DNA of 64,000 nucleotides, from NCBI GenBank assembly GCA_045546175.1, contig JAZQCI010000094.1:1-64000 (forward strand). Reading direction: 5' to 3'. Position numbers and translations under genes: made by a program. The notes beneath the pieces were generated by a model. The model was given only the letters and a program-made list of their open reading frames with translations, did not search any database and was not told the origin of the DNA. This document shows, piece after piece, positions 51,145 to 60,668 of the stretch. This DNA is from CAG-791 sp045546175 (GTDB lineage: Bacteria > Bacillota > Clostridia > Lachnospirales > Lachnospiraceae). Positions within the stretch are counted from its first letter, which is position 1; each line of letters starts with the position of its first letter.

Positions 51145-52224
51145 TTATTGTTCGTCGTTCGACTCCCGAGACTCGTCCGCATTCTCTTCAGCTTCCGCCT
51201 CCTGAACCTTCTCCTCTTCCGCCTTTTCAGGCTCCGCTTCCTGTTTCTGCTCGCCTTCCGGCGCCTGCGCCGCTTCCTCCGCGCCGCTTCCGTCTGCCGC
51301 TGTGCTTCTTGAAAGCCCGCTTATATCGAGGACCGCGATCTCCGGAGGATTATTGAACCTGGGAATCGGATTCTCTCTTGAGAAGAGCTTGCCGGGAGCG
51401 CTCAGTCCGCTCGTGATGAACAGATTCACATCTCCTTTTTTGTACATACCGTGAATGTACTCCGGAAAATACCCCTGGGAGCCGCCGAAGACTCCGCCGT
51501 AGTGCGGGAGGACTACCAGTCCGCCCAGACTGTTGCCGCTCACGACAAGATCGACCTTCCAGGTATCGCAGGCGTCCGCGTAGACGAAGCTCTCCGGTCT
51601 GCTCGAGAGCATGATCTTGAACCGGTCGGTATTCTGGTAGTCGGTGAGGAACTTATAGGTGCTCTCATAGCGCTTCTTGACTTTGTGGTCGAGACCCGTC
51701 ATCTCATAAGCGTTGTTGTACATTCCTCCGATGCGCGTATCGATTCCGTACAGGCTCACATCCGCGTATTCTTCGTTTAGAACGACAGCACCTGCAGCAG
51801 TGAGCGCTTCACGAAGTTCGTCGGTCTTGCCGTCCTCCCCGCTGTGATTTTTGACATACTTAAGCTCTTGTTCGCCATAGGAATAATATACGGGCGCGAT
51901 CTGTGACAGCCTCTTTACAAGATCTGTGAGAGGCGTGATGTCACTTTCGTCTGCTGTGATCATATTGCCGCCGATCAGGATGGCATCCGGCGAAGTGTCC
52001 GAAGCCCTGTCCGCGATCACACCGTTTCCGCCCTCGAAGACATAGCCGTACAGATCGGAGATCACAACAAAGCGGAGTGACTCCTCGCCTTCCGCTTCCT
52101 TGGTGTAAAAATAGTGAACCTCCGGATCATTATAGGACCGATGGATCATCCAGCCGCCCGGTATTCCGATGACCAGAGCCAGTATCAGTAATCTGAAAAT
52201 AAAAGAGAAAAACTTTCTTATCAT
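51145..52224 (-). CDS. Membrane-anchored phosphoesterase-like protein lacking metal ligands
   Basis: This is a 359-residue protein with an N-terminal membrane helix (residues 9-27), a YkuE/YaeI-type metallophosphoesterase fold and a Glu/Ala-rich C-terminal tail of about 50 residues. Every metal-binding motif is changed: SDLY where SDLH is usual, GGN for GGD, GEQE for GNHE, SSRP for LSHxP, and SGNSLGG for SGHTHGG. The fold appears intact and there is no stop or frameshift, so this looks like a selected non-catalytic protein. It follows a sugar transferase gene by 75 bp, which suggests a part in exopolysaccharide or membrane sensing. Confidence 0.82.
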   Translation of the reverse strand: MIRKFFSFIFRLLILALVIGIPGGWMIHRSYNDPEVHYFYTKEAEGEESLRFVVISDLYGYVFEGGNGVIADRASDTSPDAILIGGNMITADESDITPLTDLVKRLSQIAPVYYSYGEQELKYVKNHSGEDGKTDELREALTAAGAVVLNEEYADVSLYGIDTRIGGMYNNAYEMTGLDHKVKKRYESTYKFLTDYQNTDRFKIMLSSRPESFVYADACDTWKVDLVVSGNSLGGLVVLPHYGGVFGGSQGYFPEYIHGMYKKGDVNLFITSGLSAPGKLFSRENPIPRFNNPPEIAVLDISGLSRSTAADGSGAEEAAQAPEGEQKQEAEPEKAEEEKVQEAEAEENADESRESNDEQ

Positions 52225-52299
52225 TCATCCTGCCTTTACAATTCATGAAGAAAAGCTCTCAGCCGGAGTCTTCCACTCCCTGTCCCATACCGGTCCTGC

Positions 52300-53760
52300 T
52301 TATTCCGCTCCTTCATGTCTGAGTACAACGCCTACTGTCTTAAAGAGAATTTTGAAATCCAGCCAGATGCTCCAATTCTGGATATACTCGCGGTCCAGGC
52401 GCACCACTTCCTCAAAATCGGTGATATCGCTTCGTCCGCTGATCTGCCAAAGTCCCGTGATACCCGGTTTGATACTCATTCTCACTCTGTGGTGAAGGTC
52501 ATATTTCTCCCACTCATCCAGCGTCGGCGGCCTGGTGCCGACTAGGGACATGTCTCCCTTGAGGACGTTCCAGAACTGGGGAAACTCATCGAGAGAGGTC
52601 CTTCTGATAAAATTGCCGATCCCCATGGGTCTTCCGTTCTTGTCCTTCTTCTCCGATCCGATGATTCTGGGGTCGTCGTCCATCTTGAACATCATCCCGT
52701 CGGTGATCTTATTCTGTTCCATCAGCGCTTTTTTGCGCTCCTCGGCGTCCATGTACATGCTTCGGAACTTGTACATATAGAACTGTTTGCCGTTCTGGCC
52801 GACTCTTTTTTGCTTGAAAAAGATCGGGCCGGGAGACTGAATGTAGATTATGGGCGCAATAAATATAAAGATGATTCCCGTGAGAATGCATCCCACAATT
52901 CCGCCCGCGATATCCATGATCCTCTTGCAGACGATCTGCGTGGTGGAGACGATCTTGAGACTGTTGGTCAGCACTCTGTAGGTTCCGATCTTGGAGACCT
53001 CCTGCATGCCGTCGGAGTGGGCGTTCAGGGCTTCCAGACAGTAGTGGACCGTGATGCCCATCTCCATGATCGCGTCGATCATGGCCATGGGATAAGGCAT
53101 ATTTTCGGGCTGATAGACGAGGACCTCATCGACCCAGTTCTTGCGGATCTCATTGATGATGTCCGTCTCTCTCCCCATCGTGGGGATATCCCGGATGGTC
53201 TCGCCGGAACACTCCTTGTCCATCAGGTAGATTCCGGTGATCTTGTAGTCATGAAAACTGTTGTCCAGCAGGTTCCTCACGACCTCGCCTGCCAGTGTCG
53301 AAGAGGTGACCAGCATAAGGGACCGGCGCCCCTCCTTGATCTTGGCGGAGTTGAAGATCCTCTTTTTGTTCAGGAGCCTTACAAAAAAGGACCCGAACAG
53401 GTACAGGACACACATGATACCGGTGGACATTCTCGAGATCAGGTACATCATCTGGTGATGGACCATGAACAGGAACAGGAAGTCCAGCAGCATGAAACTC
53501 GCTTCGAACCGGAAGGTCGCTATAAACTCTTCCACCCGGTTCCTCCTGAGTATATTCTTGTAGCTGTTGGTAAACAGAGCCACAAGGAGCTGACAGAAAG
53601 CAAGCAGCACTGCCTGGTATCTGTAAAGATATGTGTCATAGGGATTCTCGAGCCCCACCCATATCCAATAACTCAAAATGAAGCAGATCTGGAGCACGAC
53701 AATATCAAGGACGATAAAGTCGATGTGCTTAAACCAGCCTCTCAATTCTTTTTTATGCAT
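52300..53760 (-). CDS. Polyprenyl glycosylphosphotransferase
   Basis: This is the initiating enzyme of exopolysaccharide synthesis, which moves a sugar phosphate to undecaprenyl phosphate. The 486-residue protein has four N-terminal membrane helices, a CoA-binding-like central domain (around 140-250), a fifth helix near 285 and the C-terminal bacterial sugar transferase domain with FKQKRVGQNGKQFYMYKFR, RRTSLDEFPQFWNVLKGDMS and GTRPPT. It follows a GT2 gene by 46 bp. I see no strong ribosome site before the ATG. Confidence 0.93.
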   Translation of the reverse strand: MHKKELRGWFKHIDFIVLDIVVLQICFILSYWIWVGLENPYDTYLYRYQAVLLAFCQLLVALFTNSYKNILRRNRVEEFIATFRFEASFMLLDFLFLFMVHHQMMYLISRMSTGIMCVLYLFGSFFVRLLNKKRIFNSAKIKEGRRSLMLVTSSTLAGEVVRNLLDNSFHDYKITGIYLMDKECSGETIRDIPTMGRETDIINEIRKNWVDEVLVYQPENMPYPMAMIDAIMEMGITVHYCLEALNAHSDGMQEVSKIGTYRVLTNSLKIVSTTQIVCKRIMDIAGGIVGCILTGIIFIFIAPIIYIQSPGPIFFKQKRVGQNGKQFYMYKFRSMYMDAEERKKALMEQNKITDGMMFKMDDDPRIIGSEKKDKNGRPMGIGNFIRRTSLDEFPQFWNVLKGDMSLVGTRPPTLDEWEKYDLHHRVRMSIKPGITGLWQISGRSDITDFEEVVRLDREYIQNWSIWLDFKILFKTVGVVLRHEGAE

Positions 53761-53806
53761 AGTCTGTCACAAACTCGCCGCCTGCAGAGGCGGGAGACTT
53801 ACCCCC

Positions 53807-54838
53807 TTAATTAAATCCGAAAATTTCACGGGCAATACTATAGGCCGCAGACACCACCGCAGTTCCCGCTTTACCGGGAATATGGACCGCCGCGCCGAAA
53901 GGTCCCCTTTTAAGTTTCAAATATAGTTCGTGATTCTTCTGTTTCAGGTACTCCCAGAGCTTGTCCTTGATCGCGAGTTTTTCCTCATCCTGCGAAATGA
54001 TCGCCAGAACAGAGGTGATCGTCGTGATGATCTCAAGGTAATTGTACATGTACTTGTACAGAGGGCTCTTCTTCTCGATCCTTCCGTCTCTTACGGAGTC
54101 CGAGAAATAGTCGTACATGATCCGGTTGACCTTGGCCTGCTGGTCAAGCCGCCTGATCATGACCTCCTGATTGACGGACTGATCGTCTCTTCCGATAAAA
54201 TAGTAATAGAAATTGACGTCCAGATAATACATGTTCTTCACGCTGGGCATGGGATTAAACACATAAATATTATCCACGTAGAAGCAGTGCTCGGGCAGAC
54301 GCAGGCCGCACTCCCTAAGAAGCTCTGTCCGGTAGATCACAGAGTGCATGAGGATATACTGCCCCTTCTTAAAATGTCTGGTCTCATCCCAGGTAAACAT
54401 CCTGTTCACGGGAAGGGCGCTGCGGTACTGCATCACTTTCTTGTGGGCCTGCCCTTCCTTATCATATACGAAATTGCTGATGAGCAGATCAATCTTCTCC
54501 TCAGCGTCTTTATACTCTCTGAGCTTATCCAAAATAGTGCGAAATGCACTGGCTTTGACCTTGTCGTCGCTGTCTACGACTTTAAAGTACATACCTGTTG
54601 CATTTTCGATTCCTGTGTTGACGGCTCCCCCGTGTCCCTTGTTGGGCTGGTGGATCGCTCTGACGATCCCGGGATAGCGCTCCTGCAGCTGATCGGCGAT
54701 CGCGGCAGTATTATCGGACGATCCGTCGTTCACGACGAGGATCTCCACTTCGTCTCCTCCCACGACCAGGGATTCGACACATTTTTCCATATAATCCTGT
54801 GCGTTGTAACAAGGCACAGCTATAGACAATAATTTCAT
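53807..54838 (-). CDS. Family 2 glycosyltransferase
   Basis: This is a GT-A fold enzyme of 343 aa from ATG 54838 (an ATG seven codons earlier is possible). The N-terminus has LSIAVPCYNAQDYMEKCVES, VNDGSSDNT and the metal-binding VVDSDDKV. The C-terminal part contains no clear membrane helix. It is the first gene of the small exopolysaccharide group with the sugar transferase. The sugar donor is unknown. Confidence 0.9.
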   Translation of the reverse strand: MKLLSIAVPCYNAQDYMEKCVESLVVGGDEVEILVVNDGSSDNTAAIADQLQERYPGIVRAIHQPNKGHGGAVNTGIENATGMYFKVVDSDDKVKASAFRTILDKLREYKDAEEKIDLLISNFVYDKEGQAHKKVMQYRSALPVNRMFTWDETRHFKKGQYILMHSVIYRTELLRECGLRLPEHCFYVDNIYVFNPMPSVKNMYYLDVNFYYYFIGRDDQSVNQEVMIRRLDQQAKVNRIMYDYFSDSVRDGRIEKKSPLYKYMYNYLEIITTITSVLAIISQDEEKLAIKDKLWEYLKQKNHELYLKLKRGPFGAAVHIPGKAGTAVVSAAYSIAREIFGFN

Positions 54839-54961
54839 TATGTTATGTATTCCTTCCATATGCAGATATCAGCTTATTATTATACCATACCTTGATGATT
54901 ATTCCAAAGTTTTCGGACATGTTGTGACAGCTGATGAAATTCTTTGTGTTTACTAAGTGTA

Positions 54962-56056
54962 TCACTGCGCTTTCAGCCAGTCCAGATAAGCACTGAAGGC
55001 AGATGGGATGCAATATATGCCGGTAATCTCATCCTGTCCGGCCATAATAAAGGGGATCGAATTCTCCGCAAAGGGATCCGTGATCACCTCATAGCCCTGC
55101 ATGATCCACTTTTTGTGGCTGAAAATATGCTCCGCATCCACGATCTTTTTGATCCTGACCGGCTCGACATGGTTCTTTCTCAGCCAGGCGAGGGCCTCCT
55201 TGTCGTCCATATGCCCCGCGGCATTCGGAAACTCGTAAAGCCCTGCCAGAAGTCCTCTCGCCGGCCGCTTTCTGACCGCCGTCTTGTCTCCGTTTCGTAT
55301 CATAAATACAGTCAGGAGCTCCGTCTTCTTCTCCTTCGCCACAGGAATAAAGGGAAGCGATACCTCTTTTCCAGGACACTCCTTATGAATTCGGCAAAAG
55401 TCTGCCACCGGACATCGCTCGCAGGTAGGCGTACTTCCGGGCAGGCAGACGGCGTTGCCCAGATCCATTAGGGCCTGGTTGAAATCTCCGCAGGGGTTTG
55501 CGTTTCCTTCATTTTCTTTTGCCGGGTTCCGCACTGCAGTGCGCTCCGGCATCTTCTCCGCAAAATATTGCGCCGCTTTTTTCTGTGCCGCAGGCGTGCG
55601 AATGCTCTCCTCATAGCGCTCAAGCCTTGCGTAAATCCTGAGAAGATTTCCGTCAATGGCCGGAATCCGCTCTCCAAAGGCTATGGAAGCGATCGCGGCC
55701 GCCGTGTAAGGTCCGATCCCCGGAAGCTTTTTCAGCTCATCGGCTGTTCCCGGGAGCTCTCCGCCGCAGCGCTCCATCACTTCCTGCGCGGCCTTCTGCA
55801 GATTCCTTACACGGCTGTAATAGCCGAGGCCTTCCCAGAGCTTGAGGCAGGTGTCCTCCGATGCCTGTGCCAGGGCTGCGACATCCGGAAGCGTATCCAG
55901 AAAGCGGGCATAATATCCTTTCACGGCCTCTACCCGCGTCTGCTGCAGCATTATTTCCGACAGCCATACATGATAGGGCGTCGGGTCCTCTCTCCAGGGC
56001 AGTATTCTTCTGTTACTGTAATACCATTCTAATAATTTCTTTGAAAAATCGCTCAT
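54962..56056 (-). CDS. mutY: A/G-specific adenine glycosylase
   Basis: MutY removes adenine mispaired with 8-oxoguanine. The helix-hairpin-helix LKKLPGIGPYTAAAIASIAFG is followed by the catalytic aspartate in PAIDGNLLRI, then the 4Fe-4S motif C-x6-C-x2-C-x5-C (CLPGSTPTCERCPVADFC) and a C-terminal NUDIX-like domain. Residues 170-195 hold an insert not seen in most MutY. The start at ATG 56056 gives 364 aa. It lies 33 bp after holA. Confidence 0.95.
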   Translation of the reverse strand: MSDFSKKLLEWYYSNRRILPWREDPTPYHVWLSEIMLQQTRVEAVKGYYARFLDTLPDVAALAQASEDTCLKLWEGLGYYSRVRNLQKAAQEVMERCGGELPGTADELKKLPGIGPYTAAAIASIAFGERIPAIDGNLLRIYARLERYEESIRTPAAQKKAAQYFAEKMPERTAVRNPAKENEGNANPCGDFNQALMDLGNAVCLPGSTPTCERCPVADFCRIHKECPGKEVSLPFIPVAKEKKTELLTVFMIRNGDKTAVRKRPARGLLAGLYEFPNAAGHMDDKEALAWLRKNHVEPVRIKKIVDAEHIFSHKKWIMQGYEVITDPFAENSIPFIMAGQDEITGIYCIPSAFSAYLDWLKAQ

Positions 56057-56089
56057 ACGATCCTGTATATTGTCGCTCGCACGACGCAC

Positions 56090-57181
56090 TTACGCCCTGC
56101 CCGAGTGCTTGACTATGATCATCTCCACCGCCATGGCAGCGTCAATCTTTCCGCTCTTGCTCTCATAGTCGGCGTCGACACATTCCGAAAGGGCCTCGAC
56201 CAGCTCCGCAGTGCTGTACTGCCTGAGGGCGGGTTTGTATTTCTTGGAGATGACAAAAGCGGGAACTCCCACTTTTCGCGCGATCTCGCTGTCCGCCATC
56301 GAACCGCTCAATTCTTTGATCTTGACCAGCTGGTCAAACTGTCTTCTCATAAGGCTGAGGATGACCTGGGGCGCCGTCCGCAGCGCGCACAGTTCCATGT
56401 AGATCCCCAGTGCTTTCTTTCTGTCTCTGAGGGCGATTGCCTCGATCATATCGAAGATCCTGTCCTTGATCCTCGGGCTGCACACATCCCGGATGGATTG
56501 CTCTGTGATCTCGCCCTTTCCCATGCAGTAACAGCAGAGCTTTTCCGCCTCGCCGGCAATATTTTGCATGTCCTCTCCCGTGAATTCCAGGAAAAGTGCC
56601 AGTGCCCGGCCATTTATCGAAAAGCCGTTCTTGCGGAATATTCCGCCCGCCCAGGACCGCAGGTCGTTTTCGCCGGGTGTGACGCATTCCAGAATGTCGC
56701 CCAGCTTATCATTCTTGCTCTTTGCGATCGCTTTATACAACTTCCCGCGCTTGTCGACGTTTTCCTCTACGAAGACGATCGCCGTGCTGTCCGGGATCTC
56801 GGGGATGAAATCCGCGATTTTCTCTGCCTCTTCAGAAATCGAAGCGGCCGACTTGCTTCCCGTCACGGACTTGGAAGCGGCCTTGGGATTGAGAAGTCCC
56901 GTGCTCTCCAGCACGATCACTCTCCGGTCCGCGAAAAAAGGCAGCGTCTGGGCCATCTCGATCAGCTCTTTAGCGGTCACGTCAGACCCGCTGTATCGGG
57001 ACAGATTCATGGAATCTCCGTCTCCCATAAGGACCTTCACCAGCTTATCTCTGTTCTGAAGGCGCAGATAGGCCTGTTCCCCGCACAGAAGGTACACTCT
57101 CCTGAGGTCCCCGCTCTTAATCGCTTCATTAAATTGTCTCTGCTGCGTTGCAAAATCGATCTTTGCCTGTTTGGCGGCCAT
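56090..57181 (-). CDS. holA: DNA polymerase III subunit delta
   Basis: HolA opens the sliding clamp in the clamp-loader complex. The sequence shows RVYLLCGEQAYLRLQNRDKL at the start, FFADRRVIVLES, and the C-terminal region with LRQYSTAELVEALSECVDADYESKSG. Length 363 aa from the preferred ATG 57181. comEC-holA order is common in Firmicutes. Confidence 0.93.
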   Translation of the reverse strand: MAAKQAKIDFATQQRQFNEAIKSGDLRRVYLLCGEQAYLRLQNRDKLVKVLMGDGDSMNLSRYSGSDVTAKELIEMAQTLPFFADRRVIVLESTGLLNPKAASKSVTGSKSAASISEEAEKIADFIPEIPDSTAIVFVEENVDKRGKLYKAIAKSKNDKLGDILECVTPGENDLRSWAGGIFRKNGFSINGRALALFLEFTGEDMQNIAGEAEKLCCYCMGKGEITEQSIRDVCSPRIKDRIFDMIEAIALRDRKKALGIYMELCALRTAPQVILSLMRRQFDQLVKIKELSGSMADSEIARKVGVPAFVISKKYKPALRQYSTAELVEALSECVDADYESKSGKIDAAMAVEMIIVKHSGRA

Positions 57182-57247
57182 TTGTATCCCCATGTGAAAG
57201 CTGTAATTATGTATCAATCTTCATTGAATGACATTCGTCAGGATTTG

Positions 57248-59527
57248 TCAATAAAATGTCTCAATTGAATACCTCCCCCTTCCGTCCGTCGTCACACAAA
57301 TCTGCCCCGCCTTCCTCGTGTCATAGATTTCCATTCCGACCTTCTCCAACCGCTCCACGGTCTCCGGTGCAGGATGCCCATACCGATTCCCCTTTCCGCA
57401 GGAAATCAGCGCCGCCGCCGCACTGACCTGTTCCAGGAATGCCTGCGTCGTCCCACCTGCGCTCCCATGATGGGCCGCCTTCAAAATATCTACGTGTATC
57501 TCACTGTTTCCCAGATAATCAAGCATATCCGCCTCTCCTTGTTCTTCCAGATCTCCTGTCAGTATTGCGCTGAAATTCCCATATGTAAGCAGCAGTACCA
57601 CGGAGTACTCGTTGGCATCTTCATAAGAAGCGTTCGCATACGGATGAATGCACTGCAGCGAGAGTTCTCCCTCCGCAAAATTCATTCCCCTGTACAGATA
57701 ACTGATGGGAATCCCTTTTCGAGCGCAGATATTCTCAATCTTTAGATAAGTCTCGCCCTTGCGCTCCTGCAGTACTGAAGGAAGGCCGACATATCCGATT
57801 CGAATTCCTCCGGGTCCATCCGACTGCTCGAGAAGTTCCAGAAGACCGCTGCAGTGGTCAAGGTCGTCGTGCGTCATGATACAGTAGTCAATCCTGGAGA
57901 TTCCGTGACAGCGCAGAAAAGGAATCTCTATATTACTTCCCACACTTTTCTTCGAAGAACTCCCCCCGTCAATCAGGATCGTGCACTCCCCGTGTTCGTC
58001 CTTTGTTCGTACACACAGGCCGTCGCCTTGTCCCACGTCCCACATATAAAGTGCAAAGGGAGGTTCATAGCGAATGCTGAACAGCAAAATTACCGCCGCT
58101 GCCATACAGGCAAATTGCAGAAAACTCCTTACTCTCTTCAAGTCTGTACTCAGATTCCTGTCAAGAATCACGCTCCCTACCAGAAGGCAGTAGACCACGA
58201 TCACCCATTTGGCCGGTTTGCCCGGCGCCAGAGTACTGAAAGGGAGTATTTCTGTGAAGGTGCACAGCTTGTCAAATCCAAACAGGATTAAGACCGGAAG
58301 CTCTCCAACCACGCCTGCACCTGCTTCCGAAACCGCGCTAAGCCATATTCCTGCAGGAAATACCCCAGCGATTACTCCCAGAAACAAGGAAATACCGCCG
58401 CTGACCATGACTACGGGCGCCAAAAAGATCACGATCACATTTAATAACACACTGTACAATGGGAAAGTGTAGAAGAAGCAGAGCTGCACCGGAAGTGTAA
58501 AGACAGGGATTGCCAGAGGTTTCAGAATCCTCGGAATCACCGGAATAAGAAGTGCCGCAGATGCGACGGCTGCAAAAGAAAATAAGAATCCGCTATGATA
58601 GATATAACAGGGCTGTTCGATCAACAGAAGCGCTGCCGCGATCGACATAGCCGTGAGCATGTCATAAGTCCTTCCAATTGCTTTTGCGCCCGCCCGAAGA
58701 GCAAACATGACCAGCGCCCGCAGACATGACGCGTGCATACCCGTCATAAGACCGTACAGATATAGTATGCTGACAGAAATGGCAAATGAAAGTGCGGAGG
58801 GGATTCTGCACTTACGCAGAACTGTATAGATTCCCGATCCGATCAGAGATATGTGAAGGCCCGAGACACAGATCACATGAATGATTCCCGCCGCTTGGTA
58901 TCGTTCCTTGACCTGCGGATCAACCAGGCTGCTCTGTCCGAGAAGCATCGCTTTCATGACAGAGGCGCTCTCCGGACCGTAACGACCGCGCTTTCCTCCA
59001 TAAACCCTGTCAATAGTATCTGAAAGCCCGCAGCGCACACTGTAGAGAGCGGCTTTGACAGGATTTTTTTGATCAGTGTAGGCAAGAATATGGGCATCCG
59101 CGAGCGTAAACAGATATCCTCCGATCGCCGTGTAATAGGTGAATGCGTCGAATTCTCCATCATTTGTCGGTCTTTTGAACAGACGGATCCTCCCGCGCAA
59201 GCGCACTATCGCCCCTTCCTTTGCCCAATCCTGCTGCACCCCTGGCTCATCCTCAAGAAGACAGAGCACCTTGTCATCCGCATGGATTTCAAAAGTTCCT
59301 TCCTGCGGAATCTTTGACTCCATTTCCGCGTCTTCCAAAGTCAGCCTGATATAGAGCTCTTCTCCGGGTTTCCTTAGTGCATATTCTTTTTCTTCCACTC
59401 TGCCTCGCAGCGTCACATAACGGCCCTCCGCCTTGTCAGGAACAGCAGGCTGCGGCGGCCGAAAAACCAATGCAAGATACACAGAAACACACAAAAGCAA
59501 GCCAAAAAGACAGACAGGTCTTCGCAA
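57248..59527 (-). CDS. comEC: DNA internalization channel protein ComEC/Rec2
   Basis: This is a large membrane protein with three parts: a DUF4131-like N-terminal region with two helices and an OB-like domain, the Competence domain with many helices (signature HVICVSGLHISLIGSGIY), and a C-terminal metallo-beta-lactamase domain (VGQGDGLCVRTKDE, MTHDDLDHCSGL, AAHHGSAGGT). A long open frame exists upstream, but TTG 59527 five bases after GGAGG starts right before the first membrane helix (759 aa). The terminator at 59647-59680 ends the gene upstream, so comEC-holA-mutY has its own promoter. Confidence 0.93.
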   Translation of the reverse strand: MRRPVCLFGLLLCVSVYLALVFRPPQPAVPDKAEGRYVTLRGRVEEKEYALRKPGEELYIRLTLEDAEMESKIPQEGTFEIHADDKVLCLLEDEPGVQQDWAKEGAIVRLRGRIRLFKRPTNDGEFDAFTYYTAIGGYLFTLADAHILAYTDQKNPVKAALYSVRCGLSDTIDRVYGGKRGRYGPESASVMKAMLLGQSSLVDPQVKERYQAAGIIHVICVSGLHISLIGSGIYTVLRKCRIPSALSFAISVSILYLYGLMTGMHASCLRALVMFALRAGAKAIGRTYDMLTAMSIAAALLLIEQPCYIYHSGFLFSFAAVASAALLIPVIPRILKPLAIPVFTLPVQLCFFYTFPLYSVLLNVIVIFLAPVVMVSGGISLFLGVIAGVFPAGIWLSAVSEAGAGVVGELPVLILFGFDKLCTFTEILPFSTLAPGKPAKWVIVVYCLLVGSVILDRNLSTDLKRVRSFLQFACMAAAVILLFSIRYEPPFALYMWDVGQGDGLCVRTKDEHGECTILIDGGSSSKKSVGSNIEIPFLRCHGISRIDYCIMTHDDLDHCSGLLELLEQSDGPGGIRIGYVGLPSVLQERKGETYLKIENICARKGIPISYLYRGMNFAEGELSLQCIHPYANASYEDANEYSVVLLLTYGNFSAILTGDLEEQGEADMLDYLGNSEIHVDILKAAHHGSAGGTTQAFLEQVSAAAALISCGKGNRYGHPAPETVERLEKVGMEIYDTRKAGQICVTTDGRGRYSIETFY

Positions 59528-59644
59528 GTTTTCCTCCACAATAAGACAGTTACAAAAAAAGTGAAATTCCCCGGCCGGACCCGGCACGGGATGGACCGAT
59601 TGGTCCTGAATAGATTTATCGTAAATCAGAAAGTCATAAAATAC

Positions 59645-59682
59645 AAGAGCGTGTGAAAACTGTAATGTCTTCACACGCTCCT
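59645..59682. terminator. Terminator after the GerMN lipoprotein gene
   Basis: GAGCGTGTGAA (59647-59657) and TTCACACGCTC (59670-59680) form a perfect 11-bp stem. On the minus strand TTGTATTTTA follows. It ends the regulator-kinase-lipoprotein operon. Confidence 0.8.
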
Positions 59683-59689
59683 TAATTCT

Positions 59690-60625
59690 TTACTCCTCCG
59701 CAGTCTCCTCCTGCGTACTCTCAACAAGCTCCTGATTCATACGGAAACTTCCTGTGAGAGAAATAGACTCCATGAAAATGGCGTCCGTATTCCCGTCCAC
59801 CGAGATCTGCACCGAATCGATATTGGGCAGCTCACACAGAGAATTGACGATCGAGTAGATCGCCGTCTGCGCCAGCACATTCTGCTGTCCGCTGAGGAAT
59901 TCTTTGTTGAGATTTACATAGCATCGCCTGTCCCTTGTGGTTACGTTGATGACCTTGGTCTCGCTGTTGACCGTGGGATAGGCGAAACTCCCGTTAGGCC
60001 CCTGAATGACCTGCTCCAGCACGATCCTCTCAAGCGACATGTTGCTGTTGTAGACCACCGTCCTGTAGGCATCCACCAGCTTGTCCCCCGTCTCGTTGGC
60101 AAAATACAGATGGAGCCTCACTCTCTCGTAATTTCGCATTTCCGTGTAGGAGTTGTAGATGAACTGATCGGGATTCATGATGCCCGGCTCTTCTCCGTCC
60201 GCGTCGTGGAAAGCTTCTCCCTCCACCATGAAATAGACGCCGTCCACTTCCGAGAAGCTGCACAGGGTGTTGACCACAGCCGTCCTTGTCAGGACCTCCT
60301 CAACCGCACTCAGATCGTAGTATTCGGAAGAGAAGTTCAATGTGACGATCCTGCCCTTGGTCTCACTCGCCAGAAATCTGAAATTCGAGATGGGAGCCCG
60401 AAGCGTCATCTCCTTTGGCTGTACGCAGAGCTTTGCGATCAGTTCCTCAATGATCCTGTCCTTGTCATCCGCTTCCGGCATATAATCCTGTTCCTGGATC
60501 CCGTAATCGGATTTATTGAGATAATAGATCCTGATTCCTCTTTTGTCCGCGCCTTTTTTGCCGCAGGCACTGAGTAAGAGACACAATATTAGTATTATAA
60601 AAGAAATTACACTTCTTCTTTTCAA
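59690..60625 (-). CDS. GerMN-domain lipoprotein
   Basis: This is a 311-residue protein with a lipoprotein signal (LLLSAC, TTG start after GAGGAGAGAGA). It has two tandem GerMN domains (about residues 50-160 and 180-290), as in GerM of spore formers and LpqB of actinobacteria. It follows the histidine kinase by 43 bp. In LpqB-MtrAB and in WalK-WalHI an outer protein modulates the kinase, so this lipoprotein may do the same. Confidence 0.9.
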   Translation of the reverse strand: MKRRSVISFIILILCLLLSACGKKGADKRGIRIYYLNKSDYGIQEQDYMPEADDKDRIIEELIAKLCVQPKEMTLRAPISNFRFLASETKGRIVTLNFSSEYYDLSAVEEVLTRTAVVNTLCSFSEVDGVYFMVEGEAFHDADGEEPGIMNPDQFIYNSYTEMRNYERVRLHLYFANETGDKLVDAYRTVVYNSNMSLERIVLEQVIQGPNGSFAYPTVNSETKVINVTTRDRRCYVNLNKEFLSGQQNVLAQTAIYSIVNSLCELPNIDSVQISVDGNTDAIFMESISLTGSFRMNQELVESTQEETAEE

Positions 60626-60668
60626 TCTCTCTCCTCAGATTGTACCCAAAGCCGCAAACGGCCGATCA

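Noticed and set aside
51145..52224. Annotating this gene as an active phosphoesterase
   Set aside because: The fold is right, but none of the metal-binding motifs retains its full set of ligands.
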